The notes: generated from the letters alone by a model not told the origin. Numbered from the stretch's first letter, positions 17,897 through 26,980 are shown. The stretch: DNA of 64,000 bases from Cellulomonas sp. NS3 (GCF_024757985.1 NZ_CP103289.1:1798001-1862000); one strand, 5' to 3'. Numbers and translations are program-made.

Positions 17897-18696
17897 GCGA
17901 GCTGCGCGTCTGGGCGCCCGACGGACTGCCCGAGGTCGTGCCCGGCGACGACCTCGTCGAGCTCGTCGCGGGCGCGCTCGCCGACCCCGCGCTGCCCGCG
18001 CCGGCGGACGGGGACATCGTGGTCGTGACGAGCAAGATCGTGTCCAAGGCCGAGGGGCGGGTCGTGCCGGCGGCGGACCGCGAGGACGCGATCACCGCCG
18101 AGACAGTGCGGGTCGTCGCGACGCGCGAGCACCCCGGCGGCGTGACGCGGATCGTCGAGAACCGGCTCGGCCTCGTGATGGCCGCCGCGGGGGTCGACGC
18201 GTCGAACACGCCCGAGGGCACCGTGCTGCTGCTGCCGCTCGACCCCGACGCGTCCGCGCGGCGCCTGCGGGACGGCCTGCGCGCGCGGTTCGGGGTTCGG
18301 CTCGGCGTCCTGCTGACCGACACCGCGGGCCGGCCCTGGCGGCACGGGCAGACCGACCTCGCGATCGGTGCCGCGGGCGTGCGCGTGCTCGACGACCTGC
18401 GCGGGCGGCCCGACGCGCACGGGCGTGCGCTGCAGGTCAGCCAGGCCGCGGTCGCCGACGAGATCGCGGGCGCCGCGGAGCTCGTCAAGGGCAAGGCCAC
18501 CGGGCGGCCCGTCGCGGTCGTGCGCGGCCTCGCCGAGCACGTGACCGACGAGGAGGGCCCGGGCGCGCGCAGCCTGGTACGGCTCGGCCCGGAGGACATG
18601 TTCGAGCAGGGCAGCGCGGAGGCGTACGCGCAGGGCTGGAAGGACGCGGCCGACGGGCGCGGCGGTCCCCAGCGCGGGGGCCGGGCACCCGCGTGA
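17893..18696 (+). CDS. cofE: F420-0:gamma-glutamyl ligase (CofE domain only)
   Basis: Adds the glutamate tail to F420-0 with GTP. The 267 residues match Cof[17 protein letters not shown] near the N-terminus, [19 protein letters not shown], and [19 protein letters not shown]. Mycobacterial FbiB is about 450 residues because a nitroreductase-like FMN domain that reduces dehydro-F420-0 is fused to its C-terminus; that domain is missing here and no free copy is in the window. The start ATG overlaps the upstream stop (ATGA) and the stop overlaps the cofC start (GTGA). Confidence 0.9.
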   Translation: MSELRVWAPDGLPEVVPGDDLVELVAGALADPALPAPADGDIVVVTSKIVSKAEGRVVPAADREDAITAETVRVVATREHPGGVTRIVENRLGLVMAAAGVDASNTPEGTVLLLPLDPDASARRLRDGLRARFGVRLGVLLTDTAGRPWRHGQTDLAIGAAGVRVLDDLRGRPDAHGRALQVSQAAVADEIAGAAELVKGKATGRPVAVVRGLAEHVTDEEGPGARSLVRLGPEDMFEQGSAEAYAQGWKDAADGRGGPQRGGRAPA

Positions 18697-19427
18697 GCCG
18701 GGGCGGCACGGCGACCGGCGACGGCGGCGTGGCGACGGAGGGCGGCTGCGTGCCGGACGGCAGCGCGGCGGCGGAGGTGCGCTGGACCGTCGTCGTCCCC
18801 GTCAAGGCCGCGCGGCTCGGCAAGACCCGGCTCGCGGGGGACCTCGGGCCGGATCAGCGCGTCGAGCTCGTGCGGGCCATGGCCTCGGACACCGTGCGCG
18901 CGGCCGCGCAGGCGCGCGCGGTGGTGCGCGTCGTCGTGGTCACGGGCGACGAGGTCGTCGCGGCGGAGGCCTTCGCGACGCCCGGGGCGGGCGTCGACGT
19001 CGTCCCCGAGCCGTTCCCCGGGGGGCTCGGCGCGGCGGTCCGGGCCGGGGTCGACCGGGCACGCGGGCTCGACGCGGGGACGGGCGTCGCCGTGCTGCTC
19101 GGCGACCTCCCGGCGTTGCGCCCCGCGGACCTCGACGCCGCGCTCACCGCCGCCGCGGCCCACCCCCGCGCGCACGTGGCGGACGCCGCCGGCACCGGGA
19201 CGACGCTGCTCACCGTCGTGCCGCACGTCGCGCCGCGTGCGCGGTTCGGCCGGGGCTCGGCCGCCGCGCACGCGGCCGCGGGTCACGTCGCGCTCGACGT
19301 CGGCCCCGGGTCGAGCCTGCGTCAGGACGTCGACGTGCGCGCCGACCTCGACGCGGTCGCCCGGCTCGGTGCCGGCCCCCGGACCGCGGAGGTCCTCACC
19401 GCGTGGGGACGGCTGCCCGCGGCCTGA
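18693..19427 (+). CDS. cofC: 2-phospho-L-lactate / phosphoenolpyruvate guanylyltransferase
   Basis: Nucleotidyltransferase of 244 residues (CofC/FbiD) that activates 2-phospholactate or phosphoenolpyruvate with GTP to make the donor used by CofD. The domain begins near residue 30 with [33 protein letters not shown] contains the metal-site aspartate, and [19 protein letters not shown] ends the fold. The first 29 residues are low complexity. The GTG at 18693 overlaps the cofE stop; a later start is possible, but the GTGA overlap argues for this one. It converges on cofD. Confidence 0.85.
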   Translation: MSRGGTATGDGGVATEGGCVPDGSAAAEVRWTVVVPVKAARLGKTRLAGDLGPDQRVELVRAMASDTVRAAAQARAVVRVVVVTGDEVVAAEAFATPGAGVDVVPEPFPGGLGAAVRAGVDRARGLDAGTGVAVLLGDLPALRPADLDAALTAAAAHPRAHVADAAGTGTTLLTVVPHVAPRARFGRGSAAAHAAAGHVALDVGPGSSLRQDVDVRADLDAVARLGAGPRTAEVLTAWGRLPAA

Positions 19428-19484
19428 CGGGATGGGCGCATCCACCGCCCGGACGCCGGACGGTGCACGCGCCTCCACGGCTCC

Positions 19485-19543
19485 GACGCCGACGGGCGCG
19501 AGCGCGTGCGTCGCTCAGACGCCGACGAGCGCGAGCGCGTCCG
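19485..19543. repeat. Direct repeat duplicating the 3' end of cofD
   Basis: A 26-base segment at 19518-19543, which is the last coding part of cofD, recurs at 19485-19510 with two differences in the gap between the convergent cofC and cofD genes. Confidence 0.6.
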
Positions 19544-20516
19544 CGGCGATCCGCGCCGTGGTGGGCACGTCGGTCATGAGCGTCGGGACCGCCCGGGCGG
19601 CCCAGCCCTCGGTGGCGAGCGCCTCGGCCGCACCCGCGTCGACCGAGTCGACGAGCCACGCGTCGAGCACGCCGCCGTCCGGCCGCCGGCCGTAGTGCCG
19701 GGCGACGGCGGCGGCGCTCGTCTCGACGCCGATCGCGCGCAGGCACGCGTCGGCCATGCCGCGCACGGGAGCCCCGCCGATCACCGGGCTCACGCCCACG
19801 ACCGGCGCGCTCGTCGCCCGCAGCGCCTCGCGCACCCCCGGGACCGCGAGGACCGTGCCGACCGAGACGACGGGGTTCGACGGCGGGACGACCACGACGT
19901 CGGCGTCGCGGAGCGCGTCCAGGACCCCGGGGCCCGCGGCCGCCCGCTCGAGGCCGACCTGCACGAACCGCCGCGCGGGCAGCGCGGCGCGGTGCCGCAC
20001 CCACCACTCCTCGAAGTGCAGCAGAACGGGCGCGCCGTCGGGGCCGTCGACCTCGACGTGCGTCTCGACCTCCTGCTCCGTCATCGGGAGCAGGCGGGCG
20101 CCGGGCGACCAGCGCCCGCACAACCGGGCGGTCACGTCGGCGAGCCCGAGCCCGGCGCGCAGCAGCTCGGTGCGGGCCAGGTGGGTCGCGAGGTCCAGGT
20201 CGCCGAGGGTGAACCACTCGCCGCCGAGCCCGTACGCGGCGAGGTCGGTGCTCGTGCGCGTCGTCTCCTCGCGCCGGCCCCAGCCCTGGTCCTCGTGCAC
20301 CGCCCCGCCGAGCGTGTACATCAGCGTGTCGAGGTCGGGGCACACCCGCACGCCCCGGAACCACATGTCGTCGCCGGTGTTCGCGACGACGGTGACCTCG
20401 GCGGTCGTGCCCGCGGGGTCGTCCGGTCCGCCCGGGAACCGCGTGCGCAGCAGGGCCAGCAGCCCGCGCGTGAACCGCGCGCCGCCGACGCCGCCCGAGA
20501 GGACCGTGACCTTCAT
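19515..20516 (-). CDS. cofD: 2-phospho-L-lactate transferase (CofD/FbiA)
   Basis: Transfers the phospholactyl or phosphoenolpyruvyl group from its GDP-activated form to FO, giving F420-0 or dehydro-F420-0. The protein has 333 residues: the N-terminal VLSGGVGGARFTRGL nucleotide loop, VVANTGDDMWFRG, VCPDLDTLMYTL, FTLGDLDLATH, and VVVPPSNPVVSVGT all fit CofD. The ATG at 20516 overlaps the stop of an ABC-transporter ATPase by four bases, so cofD is the last gene of the transporter operon, not of the cofE-cofC operon it faces. The 3' end is partly duplicated just beyond the stop. Confidence 0.92.
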   Translation of the reverse strand: MKVTVLSGGVGGARFTRGLLALLRTRFPGGPDDPAGTTAEVTVVANTGDDMWFRGVRVCPDLDTLMYTLGGAVHEDQGWGRREETTRTSTDLAAYGLGGEWFTLGDLDLATHLARTELLRAGLGLADVTARLCGRWSPGARLLPMTEQEVETHVEVDGPDGAPVLLHFEEWWVRHRAALPARRFVQVGLERAAAGPGVLDALRDADVVVVPPSNPVVSVGTVLAVPGVREALRATSAPVVGVSPVIGGAPVRGMADACLRAIGVETSAAAVARHYGRRPDGGVLDAWLVDSVDAGAAEALATEGWAARAVPTLMTDVPTTARIAADALALVGV

Positions 20517-21409
20517 GCGTGTGCTCCGTCGGTCGGGGGTGCGGGGGACGCGGGCGCCCGCTCGCTCGTCGGTTCGGCGAACGCGATGACCGGGCGACCC
20601 GTGCGCGGGTGCGTCAGCACGTCGCAGTCGACGCCGTAGACCTCGCGCAGGAGCGCGGGACGCAGCACGTCGCGCGGGTGCCCCGCGGCGGCGAGCCGCC
20701 CGCCGGAGAGCACGAGCACGTGCTCGCAGAACGCCGCGGCGAGGTTCAGGTCGTGCAGCGCCGCGACCGTCGTCGTGCCGAGGTCGCGGACGAACGCGAG
20801 CAGGCTCAGCTGCGTGCTCACGTCGAGGTGGTTCGTCGGCTCGTCGAGCAGCAGCAGCTCGGGCTCCTGCGCCAGCGCGCGGGCGACGTGCACGCGCTGG
20901 CGCTCGCCGCCCGACAACGACGACCAGGGGCGCTCCGCGAGGTGCCCCGCGCGGGCGTGCTCGAGCGCGCGCGTCACCGCCGCGGGGTCCGGGTCGGTGC
21001 CCCACACGGTGCGGTAGGGGATCCGTCCGAGCGCGACGACGTCGTGCACCGACAGCGGCACGGTGCTCGACGACTCCTGCTCGAGCAGCGCGATCCGCTG
21101 CGCCCGCGCGCGGCGAGGGAGCTCGTGCACGGGCACCCGCGCGGCGGTGCGGTCGGGGGTCGCCGGGCCGGTCGGGGTCGTGGCGACGCCCGCGTGCGCG
21201 TCGGCGCCCGCGTCCGCCCCGGGGTCGACGAGCACCGCCCCTCCCTCGGGCACCAGGAGCCCGGCGACGAGCCGCAGCAGCGTCGTCTTGCCGGCGCCGT
21301 TGGGCCCGAGCAGCCCGGTCAGGCGACCCGGGGGTGGCGTCGCGTCGATCCCGTCGACGACCCAGCGCCCGCCGAGCCGCGTCCGCACGCCCGTCAGCGT
21401 CAGCTCCAC
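20513..21409 (-). CDS. ABC transporter ATPase, putative F420-precursor uptake
   Basis: ATPase of 298 residues in the FecE/BtuD family. Walker A is GPNGAGKTT, the signature is LSGGERQRVHVARAL, and Walker B is LLLLDEPTNHLD. An insert of about 35 residues rich in Ala/Asp/Thr follows Walker A. Three-gene cassettes of this type have been proposed, from phylogenetic profiling, to import F420-0 in actinobacteria that lack early F420 genes. The coupling to cofD (ATGA overlap) strongly supports an F420-related role. The GTG at 21409 overlaps the permease end by ten bases; a G-rich stretch precedes it. Confidence 0.85.
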   Translation of the reverse strand: MELTLTGVRTRLGGRWVVDGIDATPPPGRLTGLLGPNGAGKTTLLRLVAGLLVPEGGAVLVDPGADAGADAHAGVATTPTGPATPDRTAARVPVHELPRRARAQRIALLEQESSSTVPLSVHDVVALGRIPYRTVWGTDPDPAAVTRALEHARAGHLAERPWSSLSGGERQRVHVARALAQEPELLLLDEPTNHLDVSTQLSLLAFVRDLGTTTVAALHDLNLAAAFCEHVLVLSGGRLAAAGHPRDVLRPALLREVYGVDCDVLTHPRTGRPVIAFAEPTSERAPASPAPPTDGAHA

Positions 21410-22431
21410 GCGACCCCCCGACCGCGGCGCAGCAGCACCGCGAAGACCGGGACACCGATCAGCGCGGTGATGATCCCGACGGGCAGCTCGCGCGGGTCGA
21501 ACACCGTGCGCGCGAGCGTGTCCGCCCAGACGAGGAAGACAGCGCCGGTGAGCGCCGCGACGGGCAGCAGCCGGCGGTGCGCGGGCCCGGTGACCACCGA
21601 GACCGCGTGCGGCAGGACGAGCCCGACGAAGCCGATGGCGCCGCTCACCGCGACCATCGCGCCCGTGAGCAGCGCGACGAGCGTCATGAGCGTCCACCGC
21701 GTGCGACCCACGTCGATGCCGAGGGCCGCGGCCGACGTGTCGCCGAACGCGAACGCGTCGAGCCGCAGCGCGCTGAGCACCAGGACGACGCCCACGGCCG
21801 CGAGCGCGCCGCCCGCGATCCACACCGAGGACCAGGTGGCGCCCGCGAGCGAGCCCATGAGCCAGCTGAGGATCTCGCGGTAGGAGTCCCCGGTCGCGGT
21901 CCAGAAGATGACGAACGACGTGCCGGCCGCGGCGAGCTGGGAGACCGCCAGGCCGGCGAGCACGGCCCGCCCCGGGGTCAGCACGCCGCCGGTGCGCGCG
22001 AGCGCGAGGGTCGCGACGAGCGCGGCCAGCGCGCCCGCGAACGCCGCGACGGGCAGCAGCAGGCCGACGCCGACGACGAGCACCGCGACCGCACCGAGCG
22101 AGGCGCCCGAGGACAGCCCGAGCAGGTAGGGGTCGGCCAGCGGGTTGCGGGTGAGGCTCTGCATCACGGCCCCCGCGAGCGCGAGCCCGGCACCGACCGC
22201 CGCGGCGGTGAGCACGCGGGGCAGGCGCAGCTCCCACACGATCGCGTCGAGCAGGCGCGGCACCGGGGCGGCGCCCGGGAGCCCGAGGTGGGCGGCGATG
22301 CTGCGTCCGACGTCGGCGACCGCGATGTCCGCGGGTCCGATCGTCACGGTGACGAGCACCGTGGCGACGAGCAGCGCGCCGCCGACCGCGAGGAGCACGG
22401 GCAGCGGCGGGCGCCAAGGGGCTCGGTCCAT
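21400..22431 (-). CDS. FecCD/BtuC-type ABC permease, putative F420-precursor uptake
   Basis: Permease of 343 residues with about ten membrane helices, FecCD family. Family features include LRLPRVLTAAAVGAGLALAG, QSLTRNPLADPYLLGLSSGA, and the coupling segment GAIGFVGLVLPHAV. The BtuC fold normally carries large ligands (corrinoids, haem, siderophores), which suits a deazaflavin. It lies 19 bases after the binding-protein gene and overlaps the ATPase gene. Confidence 0.87.
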   Translation of the reverse strand: MDRAPWRPPLPVLLAVGGALLVATVLVTVTIGPADIAVADVGRSIAAHLGLPGAAPVPRLLDAIVWELRLPRVLTAAAVGAGLALAGAVMQSLTRNPLADPYLLGLSSGASLGAVAVLVVGVGLLLPVAAFAGALAALVATLALARTGGVLTPGRAVLAGLAVSQLAAAGTSFVIFWTATGDSYREILSWLMGSLAGATWSSVWIAGGALAAVGVVLVLSALRLDAFAFGDTSAAALGIDVGRTRWTLMTLVALLTGAMVAVSGAIGFVGLVLPHAVSVVTGPAHRRLLPVAALTGAVFLVWADTLARTVFDPRELPVGIITALIGVPVFAVLLRRGRGVAWS

Positions 22432-22450
22432 GCCGGGGGCCGCCCGCCCG

Positions 22451-23512
22451 TCAGCGCGCGGCCGGCAGCGCGGCGAGCTGCTCGGCGAGGTCGACGACCG
22501 CGTCGGCGTTGCGCACGCCCGCCTCGGCCGCGGGGAACGGCAGGGTGAGGTAGCGCTGCTCGCGCACCGCGGTGAGCTCGCGCGTCGCCGGGTTGGACTC
22601 GAGGAGCTCGATCTTGGACTCGGCCGTGTTCCACGCGGCGTCGACGAGGACGATCACGTCGGGGTCCGCGGCGACGACCTGCTCCCAGCCCGCGGAGGTC
22701 CAGGTGTCGTGCACGTCCGCGAAGACGTTGGTCAGGCCCACCGCCTCGAGAATCATCTGCGGGGCGCCGATGCCCGCGCCCACGTAGGGCGTGTCGGTGC
22801 CCGAGCTGTACCAGAGCGCGGTCGTCTCCTGGGCGGGCGGGGTCACGGACGCGAGCGCCGCCTCCTGCTCGGCGACGAGCTCCTCGGCCCGGTCGGTCAC
22901 GCCGAACAGCGACGCGACCTCGCGGATCTCGTCGAAGAGCTCCTCGAACGTCAGCGGGTCGGGCATGTACTCCTCGCCCTTGCACGCCGCGGGCGCGACG
23001 TACGTCGCGATGCCGAGCGCGGCGAGCGCCTCACGGTCGCCGGCGCCGTCCGGGGAGAAGTTCGACTCCCAGCCGCCGTACACGAGGTCGGGCTGCACCT
23101 CGAGCAGCGCCTCCTGGCCGGGGACCTTGTCGGAGAGCACGGGGATGCCGGCGGCGGCGTCGGCGTACTGCTCGGGGACGGGGCCGTCGGCGAACGCGGT
23201 GCCGACCAGGACGTCCTCCAGGCCGAGCGCGAGCAGCATCTCGGTCGCGGTCGACTTGATGGTCACGACCCGCTCGGGCGGCGCGTCGAGGCTGACCTCC
23301 GTCCCGCAGTTGTCGAGCGTGACGGGGGAGAAGCCGCCGGAGGGCGAGGGTGGCGCCGTCACGGGCTCCTCGGTCGCGGGCGACGGCGCGCACGCGGCGA
23401 GCGCGGCACCGAGGGACAGCGCGAGGGTGAGGGCGCCGACGGGGCGGCGGCGCACGGCCGTGCGGGCGGACCGGCGGGCGGACGCGCCTGCGTCGGGGGC
23501 AGGGCGGGACAT
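22451..23512 (-). CDS. FepB/BtuF-type binding lipoprotein, putative F420-precursor uptake
   Basis: Class III solute-binding protein of 353 residues. A signal peptide with twin-arginine-rich start ends in the lipobox LAAC (Cys41). The Fe-siderophore/B12-type fold follows: PPERVVTIKSTATEMLLALG, QPDLVYGGWESNF and AADPDVIVLVDAAWN. Two cysteines (in VTLDNCGTEVS and VAPAACKGEEY) could form a disulfide. The ATG at 23512 has AGGAG upstream. It heads the operon binding protein - permease - ATPase - cofD. On general fold alone it could bind a siderophore or corrinoid; the cofD linkage favours FO or F420-0. Confidence 0.83.
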   Translation of the reverse strand: MSRPAPDAGASARRSARTAVRRRPVGALTLALSLGAALAACAPSPATEEPVTAPPSPSGGFSPVTLDNCGTEVSLDAPPERVVTIKSTATEMLLALGLEDVLVGTAFADGPVPEQYADAAAGIPVLSDKVPGQEALLEVQPDLVYGGWESNFSPDGAGDREALAALGIATYVAPAACKGEEYMPDPLTFEELFDEIREVASLFGVTDRAEELVAEQEAALASVTPPAQETTALWYSSGTDTPYVGAGIGAPQMILEAVGLTNVFADVHDTWTSAGWEQVVAADPDVIVLVDAAWNTAESKIELLESNPATRELTAVREQRYLTLPFPAAEAGVRNADAVVDLAEQLAALPAAR

Positions 23513-23706
23513 GGGGGCGCTCCTGGGGTGCGGTGCTGGGTGCGGCTCGGGGCGCAGCGTCGGGCCCGCGACGTCAGGTGGTCGGCGCAGCTCGCCGACG
23601 TCGAACCCGGGCCCATGTCCAGGCCCTCGCTCCGAGCCAAGTCCAGCCCGGGATCCAGCGTCATCGTAGCCCCGGCGCACCGGGTCGCCGCGCGCGAGCG
23701 GACCCC

Positions 23707-25359
23707 TCAGAGCGCGACGTGCACCGCGTCCCGGCCGTTGCGCTTGACGTGGTACAGCGCCTCGTCGGCGCGCGTGAGCATCGACGCCACCGTCTCGTCC
23801 GGGCGGTGCACGGCGACGCCGACGCTGACGGTCAGGGTCCCGCCCGGGATGAGGTCGTCCCACCGCTGCGCGACGATCACCCGGCGGATCCGCTCGCACG
23901 CGTCGGCGGCGTTCACGTCGGTCAGCCCGTCGAGCAGGATCGCGAACTCCTCGCCGCCGTAGCGCGCGGCGAGGTCGCTCGCCCGCACGACGTCGTGCAG
24001 GACCTCCCCGAGCCGGGCCAGCACCTGGTCGCCGACCTGGTGCGAGAACTCGTCGTTGACCCGCTTGAAGTGGTCGATGTCGAGCAGCACGCACGCGAAC
24101 CGCCGGGACGGGTCGCCCGACCAGCGCGCGAGCGCGACGTCGAGCGCGCGGCGGTTCGGCAGCCCGGTGAGCGCGTCGTGCGTCGCCTCGTGCTCGAGGC
24201 GCGCGTTGTGCTCCTCGAGAGCCCGGGCCCGGGTGCGCTCCGCGTCGGCGGCCCGCTCCGCGCGCTCGACCTCGAGCCGCGAGCTGAGCAGCAGCGCGCG
24301 GCGGTCGGCGATGGCGTCGCCCTGCTGGAGCGTCAGCTCGTGGAGCTCGCGCAGGGCCGCCAGGGCCGACGGCAGGTCGCCGCGGCCCTCGTGCGCGTCG
24401 ACGAGCGTCGAGAGCAGCTCGATGCGCTCGCCCGGCCGGTCGAGCTCGGCGCACAGGTCGAGGCCGTCGCACAGCGCGAGCACGGCCTCGTCGAGCCGCC
24501 CGGTGCGCACGAGCCAGCGTCCGCGCAGCCCGTGGTACTGCAGCTCCTGACGCGCCGAGGGGAACGTGCGGAGCATCGCGTGGGTGCCCTCGAGCGCCTG
24601 CCCGGCGGCCTCGAGGTCACCCGCGTGCATGTGGGCGCCGACCACGGCGAGCCGGGCGTCGATACCGGTCCGGGCGAGGCCCGCGGCGTCGGCCTCGTCG
24701 ACGGACTGGCGCGCGATGCCGAGAGCGTGGCGGGCGGCGGCGAGCGCACCCCGGGGGTTCGCCGCGACGAGCCGCCCGCTCGTGACGACGTAGGCCTTCG
24801 CCAGGTTCGTCAGGGCCATCGACGCGTGGTCGGGGTCGTCGGCCGCGAGCCAGAGCCGGCGCGCCTCGGAGAGCACCTGCGCGGCCTGGGGGGCGAAGTG
24901 CGGCATGCCCATGTAGACCGTGCCGAGGCTGTTGAGCACCGAGGCGGTGCCGGCGTCGTCGTCGGTCTGCCGGCGCAGCCCGAGCGCGCGGTCGAGCTCG
25001 TCGATCGCGCCCTCGACGTCGCCGATCTCGTGGTGCACGAGCCCCTGGCAGACGAGCGCGCGCGACTCCCAGACGAGATCGCCGAGCTCGTGCGCGAGGT
25101 GCTGGGCGCGCTCGGCGGCGCGCAGCGCGTCGGCGTCCTGCGCGAGCACGTGGTGGGCGAACGCGACGCAGCACGACAGGCGCATCTCGGCGTGCTCGTC
25201 GCCGTGCAGCCGCGCGAGGTCCAGGTGCTCGCGCGCCCGCTCGACGCACGCGGGGGCGTCGGACTCCTGGAGGAGCTCGAGCTCGTCGACGAGCGCGTCC
25301 CAGTCCGGCGCGTCGACGGGGTGCGCGAACGTCGCGTGCGGCGCGTCGGTCACCGACAT
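23707..25359 (-). CDS. TPR-repeat diguanylate cyclase
   Basis: Protein of 550 residues. The N-terminal 370 residues are helical repeats of TPR type (e.g. NSLGTVYMGMPHF, ALTNLAKAYVV), then a charged coiled coil (about 375-405), then a GGDEF domain beginning EHEATHDALTGLPNRRALD. The active site reads GGEEF and an RxxD inhibitory site (RASD) lies five residues before it, so an active, product-inhibited c-di-GMP synthase is expected. There is no signal peptide or membrane helix, so the input is cytoplasmic and probably protein-based. The ATG at 25359 has GGAGG upstream. No neighbour suggests the output. Confidence 0.88.
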   Translation of the reverse strand: MSVTDAPHATFAHPVDAPDWDALVDELELLQESDAPACVERAREHLDLARLHGDEHAEMRLSCCVAFAHHVLAQDADALRAAERAQHLAHELGDLVWESRALVCQGLVHHEIGDVEGAIDELDRALGLRRQTDDDAGTASVLNSLGTVYMGMPHFAPQAAQVLSEARRLWLAADDPDHASMALTNLAKAYVVTSGRLVAANPRGALAAARHALGIARQSVDEADAAGLARTGIDARLAVVGAHMHAGDLEAAGQALEGTHAMLRTFPSARQELQYHGLRGRWLVRTGRLDEAVLALCDGLDLCAELDRPGERIELLSTLVDAHEGRGDLPSALAALRELHELTLQQGDAIADRRALLLSSRLEVERAERAADAERTRARALEEHNARLEHEATHDALTGLPNRRALDVALARWSGDPSRRFACVLLDIDHFKRVNDEFSHQVGDQVLARLGEVLHDVVRASDLAARYGGEEFAILLDGLTDVNAADACERIRRVIVAQRWDDLIPGGTLTVSVGVAVHRPDETVASMLTRADEALYHVKRNGRDAVHVAL

Positions 25360-25490
25360 GCCACCACCTCCCCGCCGACGGCGCCGCCCGGGTGCGCGCG
25401 CTGATGGACGTCCTATCGGCGGATCCGGCGGGGACGTGAGCCAAGTCGTCGGACAGCCGTCCAGGTCGGCGAGCGCCCGGAGGGGAGCGG

Positions 25491-26897
25491 TCACGCGGCC
25501 GCGAGCGCGAGCGCCCGGGCGATCGCGTCGACATCGTCGCGCAGGACCCCCACCGTGACGCGCACATGCGCCGGGCGCTCGCCGTCCGCGTGGCCGGTGG
25601 ACGCGACGAACGGCGAGCCGGGCGCGACCCGGATGCCTGCGGCCTCGAGCCGCACGAGCGCCGCGGCCTCGTCGGCGACGGGCAGCCACAGGTTGATCCC
25701 GTCGCCGGGCGGGACGTGCACCCCGTGCTGCGCGAGCGCGCCGGTGAGCGCGCGCTGCCGGGCGGAGTAGACGCGCCGTGCGTCGAGCACGGCCCCCATC
25801 GCGTCGCCGTCGGTCATGAGGTCGACGAGCACCTCCTGCAGCAGCCGGCTCGTCCACCCCGGCCCGAGCATCCGGCGCGCGACCAGCGGGTCGAGCACGG
25901 CCGCGGGCCCGCCGACGGCGGCGATGCGCAGGTCCGGCCCGTGCGACTTGGAGTACGAGCGCACGTGCACGGTGCGGTGCGGCAGGTGCTGGCCGAGGCT
26001 CACGTCGGGGGCGCGGCAGATGTCGCCCGAGTGGTCGTCCTCGACCACGTGCACGCGCGGCCCCTCGCGCGGTGCCCGCAGGACGCGGGCGAGCTCGCGC
26101 GCGCGGGTCGCGGTCATGCTCACGCCCGTCGGGTTGTGCGCGCGCGGCTGGAGCACCACGACGCTCGCGCCGGTGTCGAGCGCGGCCGCGAGGAGGTCGG
26201 GGCGCAGGCCCTGGCGGTCCAGGGCGACGGGCACCCGCTCGAGCCCGAGCTGGTCGAGCAGGTCGAGGATCGGCGGGAAGCAGGGGTCCTCGACGACGAC
26301 GCGGTCCCCGAAGCGCGCGACCTGCTCGAGCGTGCGGCTCAGCGCGTCGACCGCGCCGTCGACGACCGTGAGGCGCTCCGGGGCGAACGGCCACGACGCG
26401 CGCAGCAGCCGCTCGAGCGGCTCGACGAGCGGCGCCGACAGGTACGTCCCCGTCCCGGCCGCGGGCGTGCGCTCCGCGACGCGGCGCAGCGCGGGCCCGA
26501 GCGCGGGCAGCAGCGCGGGGTCCGGGGTCCCGGCCGACAGGTCGAGGCGGGCGGCCGGTGCACCGGTCGCGAGGTCGCGGTACCGCGGCGGGAGCCAGCT
26601 CGCGGGCTCGGGCTGGACGTAGGTGCCGGCGCGGCCGCGGGAGACCACGAGGCCGACCCCCGCGAGCGCCTGCCAGGCGCCGCTCACGGTCGCGGGCGAG
26701 ACCCCGAGCTCCGCCGCGAGCTCGCGCACGGTCGGCAGGCGGTCGCCCGGCACGAGCTCGCCCGACCGCACGAGGCGCGCGACGGTGGCGGCGATGCCCC
26801 GCGGGCTGCGGTCGTCGACGTGCGCGGCGAGGCGCGCCGGCGCGGTGGCGAGGGAGTCGCCGGCAGGGGCGGCGGCGTCGGGGGCGTCCTCGGGCAT
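25491..26897 (-). CDS. MocR-type (GntR-aminotransferase) regulator
   Basis: Fusion of an N-terminal GntR winged helix (about residues 30-100, with LPTVRELAAELGVSPATVSG) and a class I aminotransferase-like domain. The PLP-binding lysine lies in RSYSKSHGPDLR and the aromatic/Asn/Asp pocket motifs (PRAHNPTGVSM, VVEDDHSG) are kept, so PLP binding is likely. MocR proteins are regulators that use PLP adducts as signals and commonly control a divergent neighbour. Here the divergent neighbour is the pyrimidine cluster, which contains an aminotransferase working on beta-alanine, an amine that could form the signal aldimine. That regulatory link is inference. Confidence 0.85.
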   Translation of the reverse strand: MPEDAPDAAAPAGDSLATAPARLAAHVDDRSPRGIAATVARLVRSGELVPGDRLPTVRELAAELGVSPATVSGAWQALAGVGLVVSRGRAGTYVQPEPASWLPPRYRDLATGAPAARLDLSAGTPDPALLPALGPALRRVAERTPAAGTGTYLSAPLVEPLERLLRASWPFAPERLTVVDGAVDALSRTLEQVARFGDRVVVEDPCFPPILDLLDQLGLERVPVALDRQGLRPDLLAAALDTGASVVVLQPRAHNPTGVSMTATRARELARVLRAPREGPRVHVVEDDHSGDICRAPDVSLGQHLPHRTVHVRSYSKSHGPDLRIAAVGGPAAVLDPLVARRMLGPGWTSRLLQEVLVDLMTDGDAMGAVLDARRVYSARQRALTGALAQHGVHVPPGDGINLWLPVADEAAALVRLEAAGIRVAPGSPFVASTGHADGERPAHVRVTVGVLRDDVDAIARALALAAA

Positions 26898-26980
26898 GGC
26901 GTCATGGTGCCGTGCCCGGGTCCGCCCGCGGTGCGGCGGGACGCACCCCCGGGGGACGAACCGGGCACGGGTGGCGAAGG

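Noticed and set aside
23513-23706. Cobalamin riboswitch before the BtuCDF-like operon
   Set aside because: The minus-strand leader lacks the B12-box and the conserved core blocks; only a weak -10 (TACGAT) is seen. This argues mildly against a vitamin B12 transporter.
25491-26897. Metabolic aminotransferase
   Set aside because: The N-terminal GntR winged helix fused to the aminotransferase fold makes it a MocR regulator.
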